The notes under the pieces were generated by a model. The model made no database searches and was not told the origin of the DNA. It saw nothing but the letters and a program-made list of their open reading frames with translations. From the NCBI GenBank assembly GCA_002423025.1, contig DIUN01000011.1:62650-116473 (forward strand): a stretch of 53,824 nt of DNA, given 5' to 3'. The position numbers were made by a program, and so were the translations under genes. The stretch is from Sphingomonadales bacterium UBA6157. Its GTDB lineage: Bacteria; Pseudomonadota; Alphaproteobacteria; Sphingomonadales; Sphingomonadaceae. How positions within the stretch are numbered: position 1 is the first letter of the stretch; each line of letters starts with the position of its first letter. Shown piece after piece: positions 1 to 9,104 of this stretch.

Positions 1-154
1 GCCATGATGGCCGGTATGTTGCCTGGATGCGTGCCGACCGTGCCATGGCGGCGCATTGCTCAAAAAGCGGCGCGTTCGCCGTTAACCGGGCATGGAGCAG
101 CCGCTCATCACTCGCAAAATGCGGGCTCGAACCAAACGGGGCGGAACACCGGCC
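1..154. other. Leader upstream of the Tad operon
   Basis: This stretch precedes cpaB. I see no convincing coding region; the open frames here are short and lack a ribosome binding site. It could be the downstream flank of a pilin gene lying outside the window, because Tad loci usually begin with flp pilin genes, but nothing visible proves that. Confidence 0.4.
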
Positions 155-1018
155 ATGCGTAAATCCTCACTCTACATGCTTGTCGCGGCGGTCGTTCTCG
201 GCCTGTTGGCGGTGTTCTTTGCGCGAATGTTCGTGCTCAAGGGGCCGGAGGGCGCGCAGGTCGCGCAGGTACAGACGGTGCCTGCCGTCGTCGCTTCCGC
301 GCCGATCGCTTTTGGTGAAAAGATCACGCCGGAAAAGCTGACTGTGGTGCAGTGGCCGGCGGCGGGCATTCCCCAGGGCAGCTTCCAGCGGGTCCCCGAT
401 GCTGTCGAGGATGGCGAAAAGGTGGCGCTGCGCGCCATCGATGCCAATGAATTGATCACCGCCAAGGCGATCTCGGGCGAAGCCGGCCGGCTGAGCGCCT
501 CGCCGTTGCTGGGCAAGACGATGCGTGCCATCGCGCTGCCGATCAACGAAGTCGCCGGCAGCGGCGGCTTTGTGGTGCCGGGAGACCGGGTGGACGTGTT
601 CCTGACCCGGGCGCCGGACGATGAGGAATTGCCATACACCGACCTGGTGGTGCAGGCCGTGCGCGTGCTGGCTGTGGGGCAAACGGCGGACGTGGGCTCG
701 GACAAGCCTTCGGTGGTGAAATCCGCCACCGTGGAAGTGACGCCATTGCAGGCGCAGCGCCTGGCGCTGGCCATGACGGTGGGCACACTGACGCTCTCGC
801 TGCGCAACCTCTCCGATGAGAGCAAGGTTCGGCTGCAGACGGCGCAAATTCTCGACCTGAACGATGGAACGGTGACGCGGGTGCTGCGCAAGCCGCGTGC
901 GGCAGTGGGCAGCGCTGCCGGGCCGGCGCCGGCAGGCGGCGGGGCGGTCGCGCCGAGCGGCCCGCAGGTGCAGATTGTGCGCGGGACCAAGGCGGAATCC
1001 TATGGGGTGCCGAGATGA
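155..1018 (+). CDS. cpaB: Flp pilus assembly protein CpaB (RcpC)
   Basis: CpaB/RcpC is a periplasmic, inner-membrane-anchored part of the Tad (Flp) pilus machine that works with the CpaC secretin. The protein opens with a short basic stretch and one hydrophobic helix (about residues 5-25), followed by a SAF-like domain (about 45-110) and a C-terminal region ending in a Gly/Ala/Pro-rich tail. An in-frame ATG at 92 would add 21 polar residues before the membrane helix, so I prefer the ATG at 155, where the helix sits at the N-terminus as in the family. It overlaps cpaC by 4 bases (ATGA), which suggests translational coupling. About 287 residues is normal for the family. Confidence 0.9.
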   Translation: MRKSSLYMLVAAVVLGLLAVFFARMFVLKGPEGAQVAQVQTVPAVVASAPIAFGEKITPEKLTVVQWPAAGIPQGSFQRVPDAVEDGEKVALRAIDANELITAKAISGEAGRLSASPLLGKTMRAIALPINEVAGSGGFVVPGDRVDVFLTRAPDDEELPYTDLVVQAVRVLAVGQTADVGSDKPSVVKSATVEVTPLQAQRLALAMTVGTLTLSLRNLSDESKVRLQTAQILDLNDGTVTRVLRKPRAAVGSAAGPAPAGGGAVAPSGPQVQIVRGTKAESYGVPR

Positions 1019-2499
1019 GCGGCCGGCGGATGTTTGAGGGGGAATCGGCAATGAAGGGCGTGACCATGAGCGCGCGAACAGCGGCTGCGCCGGGGTTCGG
1101 CCGGGTGCTGGCGGGCAGGGGGCTGCTGCTGGCGGGGCTGATGCTGGCAGCGCCCATGCTGGCGACGCCGACGGCGGCGCAGGGTGTGACGGCCTATCAG
1201 GATGCGCGTACCGGCGCGGTGATGCAGGTGCCGCTCAACAAATCCCAGACGTTGCGGGTGGGCCGGGTGTTCGCCAAGGCGGTGATCGGCAATGATGCGA
1301 TCGCCGATGTGCTGCCCGTGTCCCGCACTGCCATTTATGTGCTCGGCAAGGCTGTCGGTTCGACGAACCTGAGCCTGTATGACGCCAAGGGCGGCTTGAT
1401 CGCGGTGGTGGACCTTGTGGTCGGCCCGGATGTGCAGGGGCTGAAGGCCAAGCTGGCCGAAGTGATGCCGACAGAGGCCGTGGGAATCACCCTCTCCAAC
1501 GGCACGCTGGTGCTGAGCGGCACTATGAGCAGCGGTGCCGCAGCCGAGCGCGTGGTGACGATTGCCGAGACCTATGCGCCTGGCAAGATTGTCAACATGA
1601 TGGGCATCGGCGCGGTTCAGCAGGTTCTGCTGGAAGTGCGCTTTGCCGAAATGTCCCGCGGGACGGTGAAGGAGCTCGGCATCAACGAGATCTCCTGGTC
1701 GAGTGGCAACGGCATCGACACCGGCTCGACCGGCGGCTTTGCATCCTCGCCGAATCGAATCAACAATCCCTTCCAGTTCGGCCTTGGGGTGCCGGGCGCT
1801 GGCAATCTGCTGATCCAGTTCGATGCGCTGGAGCGGCAGGGGCTGGTGCGGACCCTGGCGACACCGAACCTTGTGGCACTCTCCGGTGAAACGGCGTCGT
1901 TCCTTGCGGGCGGTGAGTTTCCGGTGCCGACCGGCGTGACGCAGAATGGCCAGGTCTCGATCGAGTTCAAGCAGTTCGGCGTCAGCCTGGCGTTTTCCCC
2001 GACGGTGCTTGAGGATGGCTTGATCAACCTCGTCGTTGGCCCGGAAGTGAGCCAGCTTGACGATGCGGCTTCGCTGATTCTGGGCGGTGTGCGCATTCCG
2101 GGCCTGAAGGTGCGGCGGGCGCGGACGACGGTGGAACTGCGGGACGGACAGAGCTTTGCACTGGCCGGGCTGATCCAGAGCGACTTTACCGATACGGTAC
2201 GGGCGATCCCGCTGCTGGGGCGCATTCCGATCATCGGCGCGTTGTTCCGCTCCAGCTCCTACAACAAGTCCGAATCCGAACTGGTGATGATCGTGACGCC
2301 GCGGCTTGTGCGGCCGGTGCCGGCTGGCTCGCTGAGCGTGCCGACAGACCGGGTACTGGAGCCAAGCGACATCGACATCTTCCTCAACGGCAAGAGCGAG
2401 AATCGGTTGCCGGCAGCGAGTGGCGCGACGCTCGGCTCGGGGCTGAACGGCGCGCAGGGGGTTGGGCCTTCGGGCGACATCGGGCATATTGTGCAATGA
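1015..2499 (+). CDS. cpaC: Tad pilus secretin CpaC (RcpA)
   Basis: This is the outer-membrane secretin channel of the Tad pilus. A signal-peptide-like hydrophobic stretch (LLLAGLMLAAPMLATP, about residues 37-52) is followed by an N-terminal pilus/secretin domain, a BON-like segment and the C-terminal secretin domain. The secretin domain includes RTLATPNLVALSGETA and the late PLLGRIPIIGALFRS motif. The start overlaps the cpaB stop by 4 bases, as elsewhere in this operon. An ATG at 1051 has a stronger Shine-Dalgarno (GAGGGGG at 1036-1042) and may be the real start, which would shorten the cytoplasmic leader. It overlaps the next gene by 4 bases. The family assignment is firm; the exact start is not. 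Confidence 0.92.
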   Translation: MSGRRMFEGESAMKGVTMSARTAAAPGFGRVLAGRGLLLAGLMLAAPMLATPTAAQGVTAYQDARTGAVMQVPLNKSQTLRVGRVFAKAVIGNDAIADVLPVSRTAIYVLGKAVGSTNLSLYDAKGGLIAVVDLVVGPDVQGLKAKLAEVMPTEAVGITLSNGTLVLSGTMSSGAAAERVVTIAETYAPGKIVNMMGIGAVQQVLLEVRFAEMSRGTVKELGINEISWSSGNGIDTGSTGGFASSPNRINNPFQFGLGVPGAGNLLIQFDALERQGLVRTLATPNLVALSGETASFLAGGEFPVPTGVTQNGQVSIEFKQFGVSLAFSPTVLEDGLINLVVGPEVSQLDDAASLILGGVRIPGLKVRRARTTVELRDGQSFALAGLIQSDFTDTVRAIPLLGRIPIIGALFRSSSYNKSESELVMIVTPRLVRPVPAGSLSVPTDRVLEPSDIDIFLNGKSENRLPAASGATLGSGLNGAQGVGPSGDIGHIVQ

Positions 2500-2513
2500 T
2501 CGGGAGCAAGGCC

Positions 2514-2828
2514 ATGAGGCAGGCTGCATCTGGAATGCTGGCGACGGCGCTGCTGCTGCTGGCCGGCTGCGAGACCAATGATCCGGACCTTGGCATGTCC
2601 GTGAACCGCAACGTCGTGTCGCAGGCCGTGGACATGAACCCGCGCTATGCCGGCGTGCCGACGGAGGGCAGCAACGGCAAGCTCGCCGTGGCGGCGCAGC
2701 GGCGCTATCTGAACGGCCAGGTGAAGCCGTTGCTTCGCGTGAGTGCCGAGGGCGGCGTTGGGCAGCAGGGCGGGGCAGCCGACACTGGCGGCGGCGCTCC
2801 TGCCGCTGGTGCCGGAACCGGCAACTGA
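2514..2828 (+). CDS. Small lipoprotein in the CpaD position of the Tad operon
   Basis: This is a roughly 104-residue lipoprotein with a short signal peptide and a clear lipobox (LLLAGC, Cys at about residue 19), followed by a polar domain and a Gly/Ala-rich tail (about residues 80-104). It lies between the secretin and CpaE genes, where other Tad loci have CpaD, an outer-membrane lipoprotein of about 200 residues that helps the secretin. It is half that length and I do not see the CpaD sequence pattern, so it may be a reduced or unrelated replacement. The ATG at 2514 follows GGGAG (2502-2506) with 7-base spacing. An ATG at 2496 overlapping the cpaC stop is the alternative. Confidence 0.75.
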   Translation: MRQAASGMLATALLLLAGCETNDPDLGMSVNRNVVSQAVDMNPRYAGVPTEGSNGKLAVAAQRRYLNGQVKPLLRVSAEGGVGQQGGAADTGGGAPAAGAGTGN

Positions 2829-2899
2829 CATGGGGGCTGGCACGTTCCTGAGCGTGCCGGGCCTCATGGACGAACGATAGTGTGGAGTGTGGTGGCGTG

Positions 2900-4099
2900 A
2901 TGGGCAATGTTGCATCAGAGCAGCGAGCTGATGGCGCGATGGGGCCGGCGCTGCGCGTGACGATCGTGCTGGAGCCGGCGATTGCGGCCACGGTGAATGC
3001 CGAGCAATTCGTGATGCCCAACGCGCAGGTGACCATCCATGCCGGCACGCTGGCCGGCTTTGCCGCCAACACGCCGCTGCTGCGCCGCACCGATGTGCTG
3101 ATTGCGCAGGTGAACCCGGACAATGCCCGGGACTTTGAAGAGTTCGAGCGCTTTGTGCAGAGCCACAGCGGCACGCTGCCGGTGGTTGCGGCGGTGCGCG
3201 ACCTGACCGTGGCGGTGACGCGGCGGGTACTGCGCTCGCAGGCCGTGGACGTGCTGCCGCTGCCGTTCAGCGCCGACGAGTTGCACCAGGCGATCGAGAC
3301 CGGGCGCGACACGATGGCGGCCTCAAGGCCGGCCGGGCGCGGGCGGACGGGGACGGTGCTGACCTTCCTTGGCGCACTGGGCGGCATGGGCACCACTACG
3401 ATGGCGACGCAGGCCGGGATGATCTGGGCAGAGAGCGCCAACGTCTGCCTGATCGATCTGGATGTGCAGTTTGGCAATGCCGCGCTCTATCTCAACCTGC
3501 GGCCCTCGCTGAGCGTGGCCGACCTGATCGACGCCGATGAGCGCATGGACCAGGAGTTCTTGCGCTCGGTGGCGGTGCGGCACAGCTCGGGGCTGAACGT
3601 GATCTCCTGCCCGCCGGACATCATGCCGCTGGATGCGCTGACGCCGGAGCTGGTGGAGCGACTGCTCGACATGGCGGCCCAGGTTTGGGACGTGGTGCTG
3701 GTCGACTTGCCGGGGGCGTGGATCAACTGGTCCGCCGCGGCGCTCTCCCGCTCCGACATCATCATGCTGGTGACCGAGCTTTCCGTGGCCGGGGCGCACC
3801 AGGCGCGGCGGCAGCTGGAAGTGATCGAGGCCAATGGCCTGCATGACCGGGTGCGGATTGTGCTGAACCGGACGAATGCGCCGATGTTCGGCAAGGCCGA
3901 CTTCAGCGCCACCGAGGCGGCGCTGCGTCGCAAGATCGATTTCCCCATCACCAACGATTATCCGGCGATGACTTCGGCGATCGACGAGGGCAAGCCGGTG
4001 GGCGCCATCAAGCTGCGCTCGCGGATCGAGAAGGACATCCGGACCATGGTCGGCGAACTCGCCGCCCATATGCATGCTGACAGGATGGTGGCGCGATGA
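2900..4099 (+). CDS. cpaE: Tad pilus localisation ATPase-like protein CpaE (TadZ)
   Basis: CpaE/TadZ proteins place the Tad pilus machine in the cell. They join an N-terminal receiver-like domain (about residues 12-125) to a MinD/ParA-type NTPase domain (about 145-380). The deviant Walker A reads GALGGMGTTT: the GGxGxT frame is kept, but both the signature lysine (replaced by Leu) and the P-loop lysine (replaced by Thr) are missing, so ATP hydrolysis is doubtful. LIDLDVQFGN is the switch/Walker A-prime-linked Asp motif. I use the ATG at 2900; a GTG at 2882 is possible. It overlaps cpaF by 4 bases. Confidence 0.9.
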   Translation: MGNVASEQRADGAMGPALRVTIVLEPAIAATVNAEQFVMPNAQVTIHAGTLAGFAANTPLLRRTDVLIAQVNPDNARDFEEFERFVQSHSGTLPVVAAVRDLTVAVTRRVLRSQAVDVLPLPFSADELHQAIETGRDTMAASRPAGRGRTGTVLTFLGALGGMGTTTMATQAGMIWAESANVCLIDLDVQFGNAALYLNLRPSLSVADLIDADERMDQEFLRSVAVRHSSGLNVISCPPDIMPLDALTPELVERLLDMAAQVWDVVLVDLPGAWINWSAAALSRSDIIMLVTELSVAGAHQARRQLEVIEANGLHDRVRIVLNRTNAPMFGKADFSATEAALRRKIDFPITNDYPAMTSAIDEGKPVGAIKLRSRIEKDIRTMVGELAAHMHADRMVAR

Positions 4100-5517
4100 T
4101 CTGGCCGACCCGCAAGGCTGGCGTTGGCGCGGCTGCCACGGGCGGCGCCGCGCTGGCGACACCGCCGGGCGGTGACCTGCCTTCGCCGCTGGATGTTCAG
4201 GTAGCGCCGCCGCCGCCGCCGGTCGATAGCCGGCGGATGGACATGTACACCGAGCTGAAGGTGGACCTGCACCAGAAGCTGATCGAGCGGATCAACCTGA
4301 GCGCGCTGGAGACGATGACGCGCGAGCAGGTGGGACGCGACATCGGCGAGATCGTCCAGGAGATGCTCAAGGAGATCAACCACGCCTTGAACCTGACCGA
4401 GCGTCGGCAGCTGGTGGAGGATATTCTCGACGAGTTGCTGGGGCTGGGGCCGCTGGAGCCGCTGCTCAAGGACCCGACGATCTCGGACATCATGGTCAAC
4501 TCGGCCAGCGTGGTGTTCGTGGAGCGGCGCGGGCGGATCGAGGAAGTGGCGACGCGGTTTGCCGATGATCGGCACCTGATGCGGATCATCGGCAAGATTG
4601 TCTCGAACGTCGGCCGGCGCGTGGATGAAAGCTCGCCGATGGTGGATGCGCGCTTGCCCGATGGCAGCCGCATCAACGCGATCATTCCGCCGCTGGCGAT
4701 TGATGGCCCGGCCCTGTCGATCCGGAAATTCTCCAAGACGCCGATCGATCTGGACAAGCTGGTTGGCTATGGCTCGATGACGGCGGATGCCGCCACGGTG
4801 CTGCGCGGTGTGGTCTCGTCCCGCCGCAACGTGCTGATCTCGGGCGGCACCGGCTCGGGCAAGACGACGATGCTCAATGCGCTGTCTGCCTCGATCGACG
4901 GGCATGAGCGCATCGTCACCATCGAGGATTCGGCGGAGTTGCAGCTTCAGCAGCGCCATGTGCTGCGGCTGGAGACGCGGCCGGCGAACATCGAAGGCCG
5001 CGGCGAGGTGAACCAGCGCGACTTGGTGAAGAACGCGCTGCGTATGCGGCCGGACCGGATCATCCTGGGCGAAATCCGCTCGGGCGAGGCGTTCGACATG
5101 CTACAGGCAATGAACACCGGCCATGACGGCTCGATGACGACGGTGCACGCCAACACGCCGCGCGATGCGCTCTCGCGCGTGGAGCAGATGATCGGCATGA
5201 GCGGCATCGATATCTCGCCGAAATCGGCGCGCGGGCAGATTGCCTCGGCCATTCATGTGGTCATCCAGCTGGAGCGGCTTTCGGATGGTAGCCGCCGCTG
5301 CACGTCCATTGCGGAAGTGACGGGCATGGAAGGCGAGATCATCCTGATGCAGGAGATCTACAAGTTCGAGCGCCGCGGCGTGGACGAGAAGGGCAAGGTC
5401 ATCGGCGAAATGCGGCCGATGGGCATCCGGCCCAAGTTCATCGAACATCTGACGGCGCGCGGCATCAATCTCTCGGCAGATCTGTTCGATCCTTACAAGA
5501 GGCCGGCCGGCTCATGA
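4096..5517 (+). CDS. cpaF: Tad pilus secretion ATPase CpaF (TadA)
   Basis: This is the hexameric cytoplasmic ATPase that powers Flp pilus assembly. An unstructured Pro/Gly-rich N-terminus (to about residue 45) and a helical bundle are followed by the type II/IV secretion ATPase domain. Walker A is GGTGSGKTT at 250-258, the Asp box lies around ERIVTIEDSAEL (271-282), Walker B is RIILGEIR at 321-328 and the His box TGHDGSMTTVHANT follows. All nucleotide-binding motifs are intact and 473 residues is normal. It is flanked by 4-base overlaps with cpaE and tadB. Confidence 0.96.
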   Translation: MIWPTRKAGVGAAATGGAALATPPGGDLPSPLDVQVAPPPPPVDSRRMDMYTELKVDLHQKLIERINLSALETMTREQVGRDIGEIVQEMLKEINHALNLTERRQLVEDILDELLGLGPLEPLLKDPTISDIMVNSASVVFVERRGRIEEVATRFADDRHLMRIIGKIVSNVGRRVDESSPMVDARLPDGSRINAIIPPLAIDGPALSIRKFSKTPIDLDKLVGYGSMTADAATVLRGVVSSRRNVLISGGTGSGKTTMLNALSASIDGHERIVTIEDSAELQLQQRHVLRLETRPANIEGRGEVNQRDLVKNALRMRPDRIILGEIRSGEAFDMLQAMNTGHDGSMTTVHANTPRDALSRVEQMIGMSGIDISPKSARGQIASAIHVVIQLERLSDGSRRCTSIAEVTGMEGEIILMQEIYKFERRGVDEKGKVIGEMRPMGIRPKFIEHLTARGINLSADLFDPYKRPAGS

Positions 5518-6509
5518 GCGATCTTCTTGACCCACAGCTGATCTTTTACGTCATCATCTTCGTGGCGGTTGTGCTGCTGATCGAGGGTGGCTTCATCTAT
5601 TATCGCGACGTGCTGGGCTCGAAGAGCCGGGTGAGCCGCCGGATGGCGCTGCTTGCCGCCGGGGCAAGCAACACCGAGATCATGGAATCGCTGCGGCGCG
5701 AGAAGTCAGACACGTCCAAGTCGCTGCTGCCCAGCCTGCTGGCCTATCTGGAAACGCGCATGTCCCAGGCCGGGATGAAGATGAAGGCCAGCCGCATGAT
5801 GGGCTTCATGCTGGTGACGACCATCACCATCGGCGTCGGCTTTCCGCTGCTGCTGGGCATCACCGGCGAGATGACGTCGCCGGCGGCATTTATCATGGTC
5901 ATCATCCTGGCGTTGACGCTTGGCGTGGCGATGCCGCTGATGTTCATCAACATCCAGGCGACCAAGCGGATGAAGCTGTTCGAGGCGCAGTTCCCGGTGG
6001 CGCTCGATATTTTCGTGCGCGGCTTGCGGGCCGGCTATCCGGTCACCTCGGCGCTCGAGCTGCTGGTGCAGGAAGTGCCGGATCCGATCTCGTCCGAGTT
6101 CGGGCTGGTCGTGGCCGAGATGAACTATGGCTATAACCTGCGGGATGCACTCTCCAACCTGGCCGAGCGCGTGCAGACGCAGGACATCCAGATGTTCGTG
6201 GTCAGCGTCGCCATCCAGGCCGAGACCGGCGGCAGCCTTGCCGATATTCTCGAAGGGCTCTCCAAGGTGATCCGCGATCGCGCGGCCATGGTGATGAAGG
6301 TGCGGGCGCTGGCCAGCGAAGGCAAGATGACCGGCATGCTGCTGAGCTTTTTGCCGGTGGGCAGCTTTTGCGCCATGTTCGCCTCGAAGCCGCGCTTCTA
6401 TCTTGATGTCATCGACCATCCCTGGTTCCTGCCTGCCTATTCGGTCGTCGGCGTGCTGTATGTCATTGGCGTGTTGTTGATGCGCCGCATCGTTGCAGTA
6501 TCGGTATAA
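5514..6509 (+). CDS. tadB: Tad pilus inner-membrane platform protein TadB
   Basis: This polytopic inner-membrane protein of the GspF/T2SSF family forms the assembly platform together with TadC. There is one N-terminal membrane helix (about residues 7-28), a pair around 95-145, the cytoplasmic T2SSF domain (about 160-285) and C-terminal hydrophobic segments ending at 331. The order and length match TadB (CpaG). It overlaps cpaF by 4 bases, and tadC starts 4 bases after its stop. Confidence 0.93.
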   Translation: MSDLLDPQLIFYVIIFVAVVLLIEGGFIYYRDVLGSKSRVSRRMALLAAGASNTEIMESLRREKSDTSKSLLPSLLAYLETRMSQAGMKMKASRMMGFMLVTTITIGVGFPLLLGITGEMTSPAAFIMVIILALTLGVAMPLMFINIQATKRMKLFEAQFPVALDIFVRGLRAGYPVTSALELLVQEVPDPISSEFGLVVAEMNYGYNLRDALSNLAERVQTQDIQMFVVSVAIQAETGGSLADILEGLSKVIRDRAAMVMKVRALASEGKMTGMLLSFLPVGSFCAMFASKPRFYLDVIDHPWFLPAYSVVGVLYVIGVLLMRRIVAVSV

Positions 6510-6513
6510 GGCC

Positions 6514-7488
6514 ATGCAGGACCTCCTCAACAACGACACGCTGATCAACACCCTCGTCATGGGCATGGTGTTCGTTGCCGTGGTGCTAGTGGTGCTGGCG
6601 CTGGCTCCGATGTTCGAGGGCAAGGTCGACCTCAATGCTCGGCTCTCCGGCGCCAATGCCGAAGCCGCGCCGGCCTCCAACAGTTCGCTGCTAACGGACC
6701 AGACCGCTTCGATCTGGGCGCGCATGGTCGCCGAAGTCGAGCGGCGCGGGCTCTCGCTGGCCGATACCAAGGGCGATGCGCTAACCGAAAAACTGATGCT
6801 TGCCGGCTATGATCAGCCTTTTGCCGTGCGTGTCTTTGTGCTCAGCCGCACGGTGCTCACGCTGGCGTTGCCGGCGCTCGCGCTTGTGCTGATGGCTGTG
6901 ATGGGTACCTGGCCTGCTGCCGGCAAGCTCTACATGCTCATCGTCGGGTTGGCGGCATTCGGGCTCTACCTCCCCAATATCGTCGTCGGCTCCAAGGCCT
7001 CGAACCGTCGGGAGGAAATTCTCAACGGCTTTCCCGATACCATCGATTTGATGCTGGTGTGCGTCGAAGCCGGTCTTGGCATCGATGCAGCGTTCAATCG
7101 CGTCGGCTCGGAAATTGCGCGGTCGCATCCGCTGCTGGCCTCGCTGTTTGCCACGGTCTCGCTTGAGCTGCGCGCCGGCCGCACGCGTGAAGTAGCGCTT
7201 CGCACCCTCGCTCGCCGCACCGCAATTCCGGAAATCGGCGCGTTCTGCACGCTCATCATCCAGTCCGACAAGCTTGGCGCCAGCATCGCCACGGCGCTGA
7301 AGATCTATGCTGCGGAAATGCGTGAGGCACGCCGCATGCGCGCGGAGGAAAAGGCGGCGCGCATTCCTGTGCTGCTCGCCATTCCGCTCGTCGCTTTCCT
7401 GCTGCCGGTCATGGTCTCGGTGCTGATGGTGCCAGCGGCGATCCAGATGAAGCAGTCGATGGATAAAGCGAGCGAGGCTGACGGATGA
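6514..7488 (+). CDS. tadC: Tad pilus inner-membrane platform protein TadC
   Basis: This is the second GspF-type platform protein (CpaH). An N-terminal hydrophobic segment (about residues 8-33), a hydrophobic pair around 100-155, a T2SSF domain (about 165-290) and a final membrane helix near 295-315 fit the family. I chose the ATG at 6514. The frame is open from a TTG at 6493, but that would overlap tadB and has no better ribosome binding site. The stop overlaps the next gene by 4 bases. Confidence 0.92.
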   Translation: MQDLLNNDTLINTLVMGMVFVAVVLVVLALAPMFEGKVDLNARLSGANAEAAPASNSSLLTDQTASIWARMVAEVERRGLSLADTKGDALTEKLMLAGYDQPFAVRVFVLSRTVLTLALPALALVLMAVMGTWPAAGKLYMLIVGLAAFGLYLPNIVVGSKASNRREEILNGFPDTIDLMLVCVEAGLGIDAAFNRVGSEIARSHPLLASLFATVSLELRAGRTREVALRTLARRTAIPEIGAFCTLIIQSDKLGASIATALKIYAAEMREARRMRAEEKAARIPVLLAIPLVAFLLPVMVSVLMVPAAIQMKQSMDKASEADG

Positions 7489-9104
7489 ATATTGCTGATC
7501 TCTCCAATCTCGATTCCAGCGGCAGCGCTCCGGCGCCCGCCACAAGCCGGCGCACGCTGCTCTCGGGCGCGGCGCTGGGCATGGCGCTGCTCGATGCCGC
7601 CAGTCTCCAGGCCAAGACCAATGGCGCCAAGGAGCAGGCCGAAGCCCTGCGCGCCGCCATGGATTCGCGCCAGGGCAGCGCCAGCAAGGCTGTCGAAATT
7701 CCGGCCGGTGACGCCTATCAGGTTGGCCGTTCGTTGCTCGCCGCCGGGGACAATACCGGTGCGATGGGGGCCTTCCGCAAGGCGTTGCTGGAAAATCCCA
7801 AGTCCGCCGATGCGATGAACGGCCTTGGTGTCGTTTATGACCGGATGGGCCGCTATGATGTGAGCCGCAACTGGTATGAGGCGGCGCTGGCGATCACGCC
7901 GAACGCCGGGTTGCTGCTCAACAATCTCGGTTATTCGCTGTTCCTGCAGGGCGAGCTTCGCGCCGCAATCCCGCATTTGCAGCAGGCCAGCCGCAGTGGC
8001 GACCGCGCCGTGGTGGCCACCAGCCAGCGGCTTCTCGCCATGATCGCAGCGCGGCTCACAGCCCAGGCCGCCGCCGCCCCGCTGGCGCCGCAGCTTGCGT
8101 CCGGTTCACAGAGCGCCATGCTGACGCTGGCGACGCCACAGATGGCCCTGGCCCAGCCGGCCCGGAGTGCGGCTGCAGTGCAGGTCGCCAGCCTCGTCGA
8201 GGCGCCTCGTGCACTGCCTGCCCGCGTTGTAGCCCCAGCCGTCGTGATGGCTGCAGCGCAACCGGCGCGCGCTCCGCAGCCGCTCGCGGCGCAGCCCGCA
8301 AGACCAGCCGCATCGCAGGCTATCTTCGCTGCCGCGCCCGCGCCGGCGATTGCCCCCGTGGCCACGGCGCAGGCGCGCATCGAGATCACCGCCAGTGGTG
8401 AACAGCAACTGGTGCTGGGCGGCGAAGCGCCGGCGGCCACGTTGGTGGCCAGCCTTGGCGAGGCCGCGACCATGGTGCTTGTCGCCAGGCCGTCCCCTAC
8501 AATCGAAGCGCCGGCGATCGAGATCGCGCGTGCCGAGCCGCTGCCAGTCGTCGTGACGCTGGCGGCACTGGAAGCCGAGCAGGCCACCGCCTTCAAGCGG
8601 GATGAGATGGTCGCCGCGATTCCCGGGCAGCCCGCCATCCTCGAACAGCGCCGGTCCCAAGTCGCCGTGCAGGCGTCCCTGCCGGCGCGTGAAGAGCAGC
8701 GCCAGCAGCCGCGTGCCGCCACGCAGATCCTGGCGCGCGCCGCCGCGCCGGATGAAACGCCAGCCGCTGCCCTTGCTGCTGCGCTGCCGGCAGATACGGC
8801 ACCGCCGGCCGCCTTCGGCTGGAATGCCGATATCGCCTATGATGTCGATGTTTCCGCCAGCGCCTGGTTGCTCGCATCCCGGCGGGATGTTGCCGACCAG
8901 ACCTGCCTTGCCGCCCCGGTGCTTGCCGAGGCCGGCGAGCCCGGCTTTGACAGTGATGACGCAGTGCTCAATCGCTTTGCCCTGCGCATGCGCGGGCTGC
9001 AGGCAGACGATGCCAGGTTCGATGAAGAGACTGCACGCCTTGCCGCCGTGACGCGGCTTGAGCTGCTGCTGGATCGGGTGCGGGCGCGGACCTTTAGCGC
9101 ATGA
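7485..9104 (+). CDS. TPR protein of the Tad operon with a long Ala/Pro-rich region
   Basis: This 539-residue protein is of uncertain role. The N-terminus has a twin-arginine followed by a hydrophobic run (SRRTLLSGAALGMALLDAAS, about residues 21-40), resembling a Tat or membrane-anchor signal. TPR-like helices occupy about 75-190 (GRSLLAAGDN, MGAFRKALLENPKSADAMNG, LLLNNLGYSLFLQGE). A low-complexity Ala/Pro/Val-rich region of about 270 residues follows (190-460), then a short more ordered C-terminal helix region. Tad operons normally encode a TPR lipoprotein (TadD), and this or the next gene probably fills that place. It has 4-base overlaps on both sides. Confidence 0.72.
   Translation: MNIADLSNLDSSGSAPAPATSRRTLLSGAALGMALLDAASLQAKTNGAKEQAEALRAAMDSRQGSASKAVEIPAGDAYQVGRSLLAAGDNTGAMGAFRKALLENPKSADAMNGLGVVYDRMGRYDVSRNWYEAALAITPNAGLLLNNLGYSLFLQGELRAAIPHLQQASRSGDRAVVATSQRLLAMIAARLTAQAAAAPLAPQLASGSQSAMLTLATPQMALAQPARSAAAVQVASLVEAPRALPARVVAPAVVMAAAQPARAPQPLAAQPARPAASQAIFAAAPAPAIAPVATAQARIEITASGEQQLVLGGEAPAATLVASLGEAATMVLVARPSPTIEAPAIEIARAEPLPVVVTLAALEAEQATAFKRDEMVAAIPGQPAILEQRRSQVAVQASLPAREEQRQQPRAATQILARAAAPDETPAAALAAALPADTAPPAAFGWNADIAYDVDVSASAWLLASRRDVADQTCLAAPVLAEAGEPGFDSDDAVLNRFALRMRGLQADDARFDEETARLAAVTRLELLLDRVRARTFSA

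Noticed and set aside
1000..3477. A very long open frame on the minus strand opposite cpaC and cpaE
   Set aside because: It is an antisense shadow created by high GC content. The plus-strand proteins are recognised families, and the antisense product is Arg/Pro/His-rich without domains.
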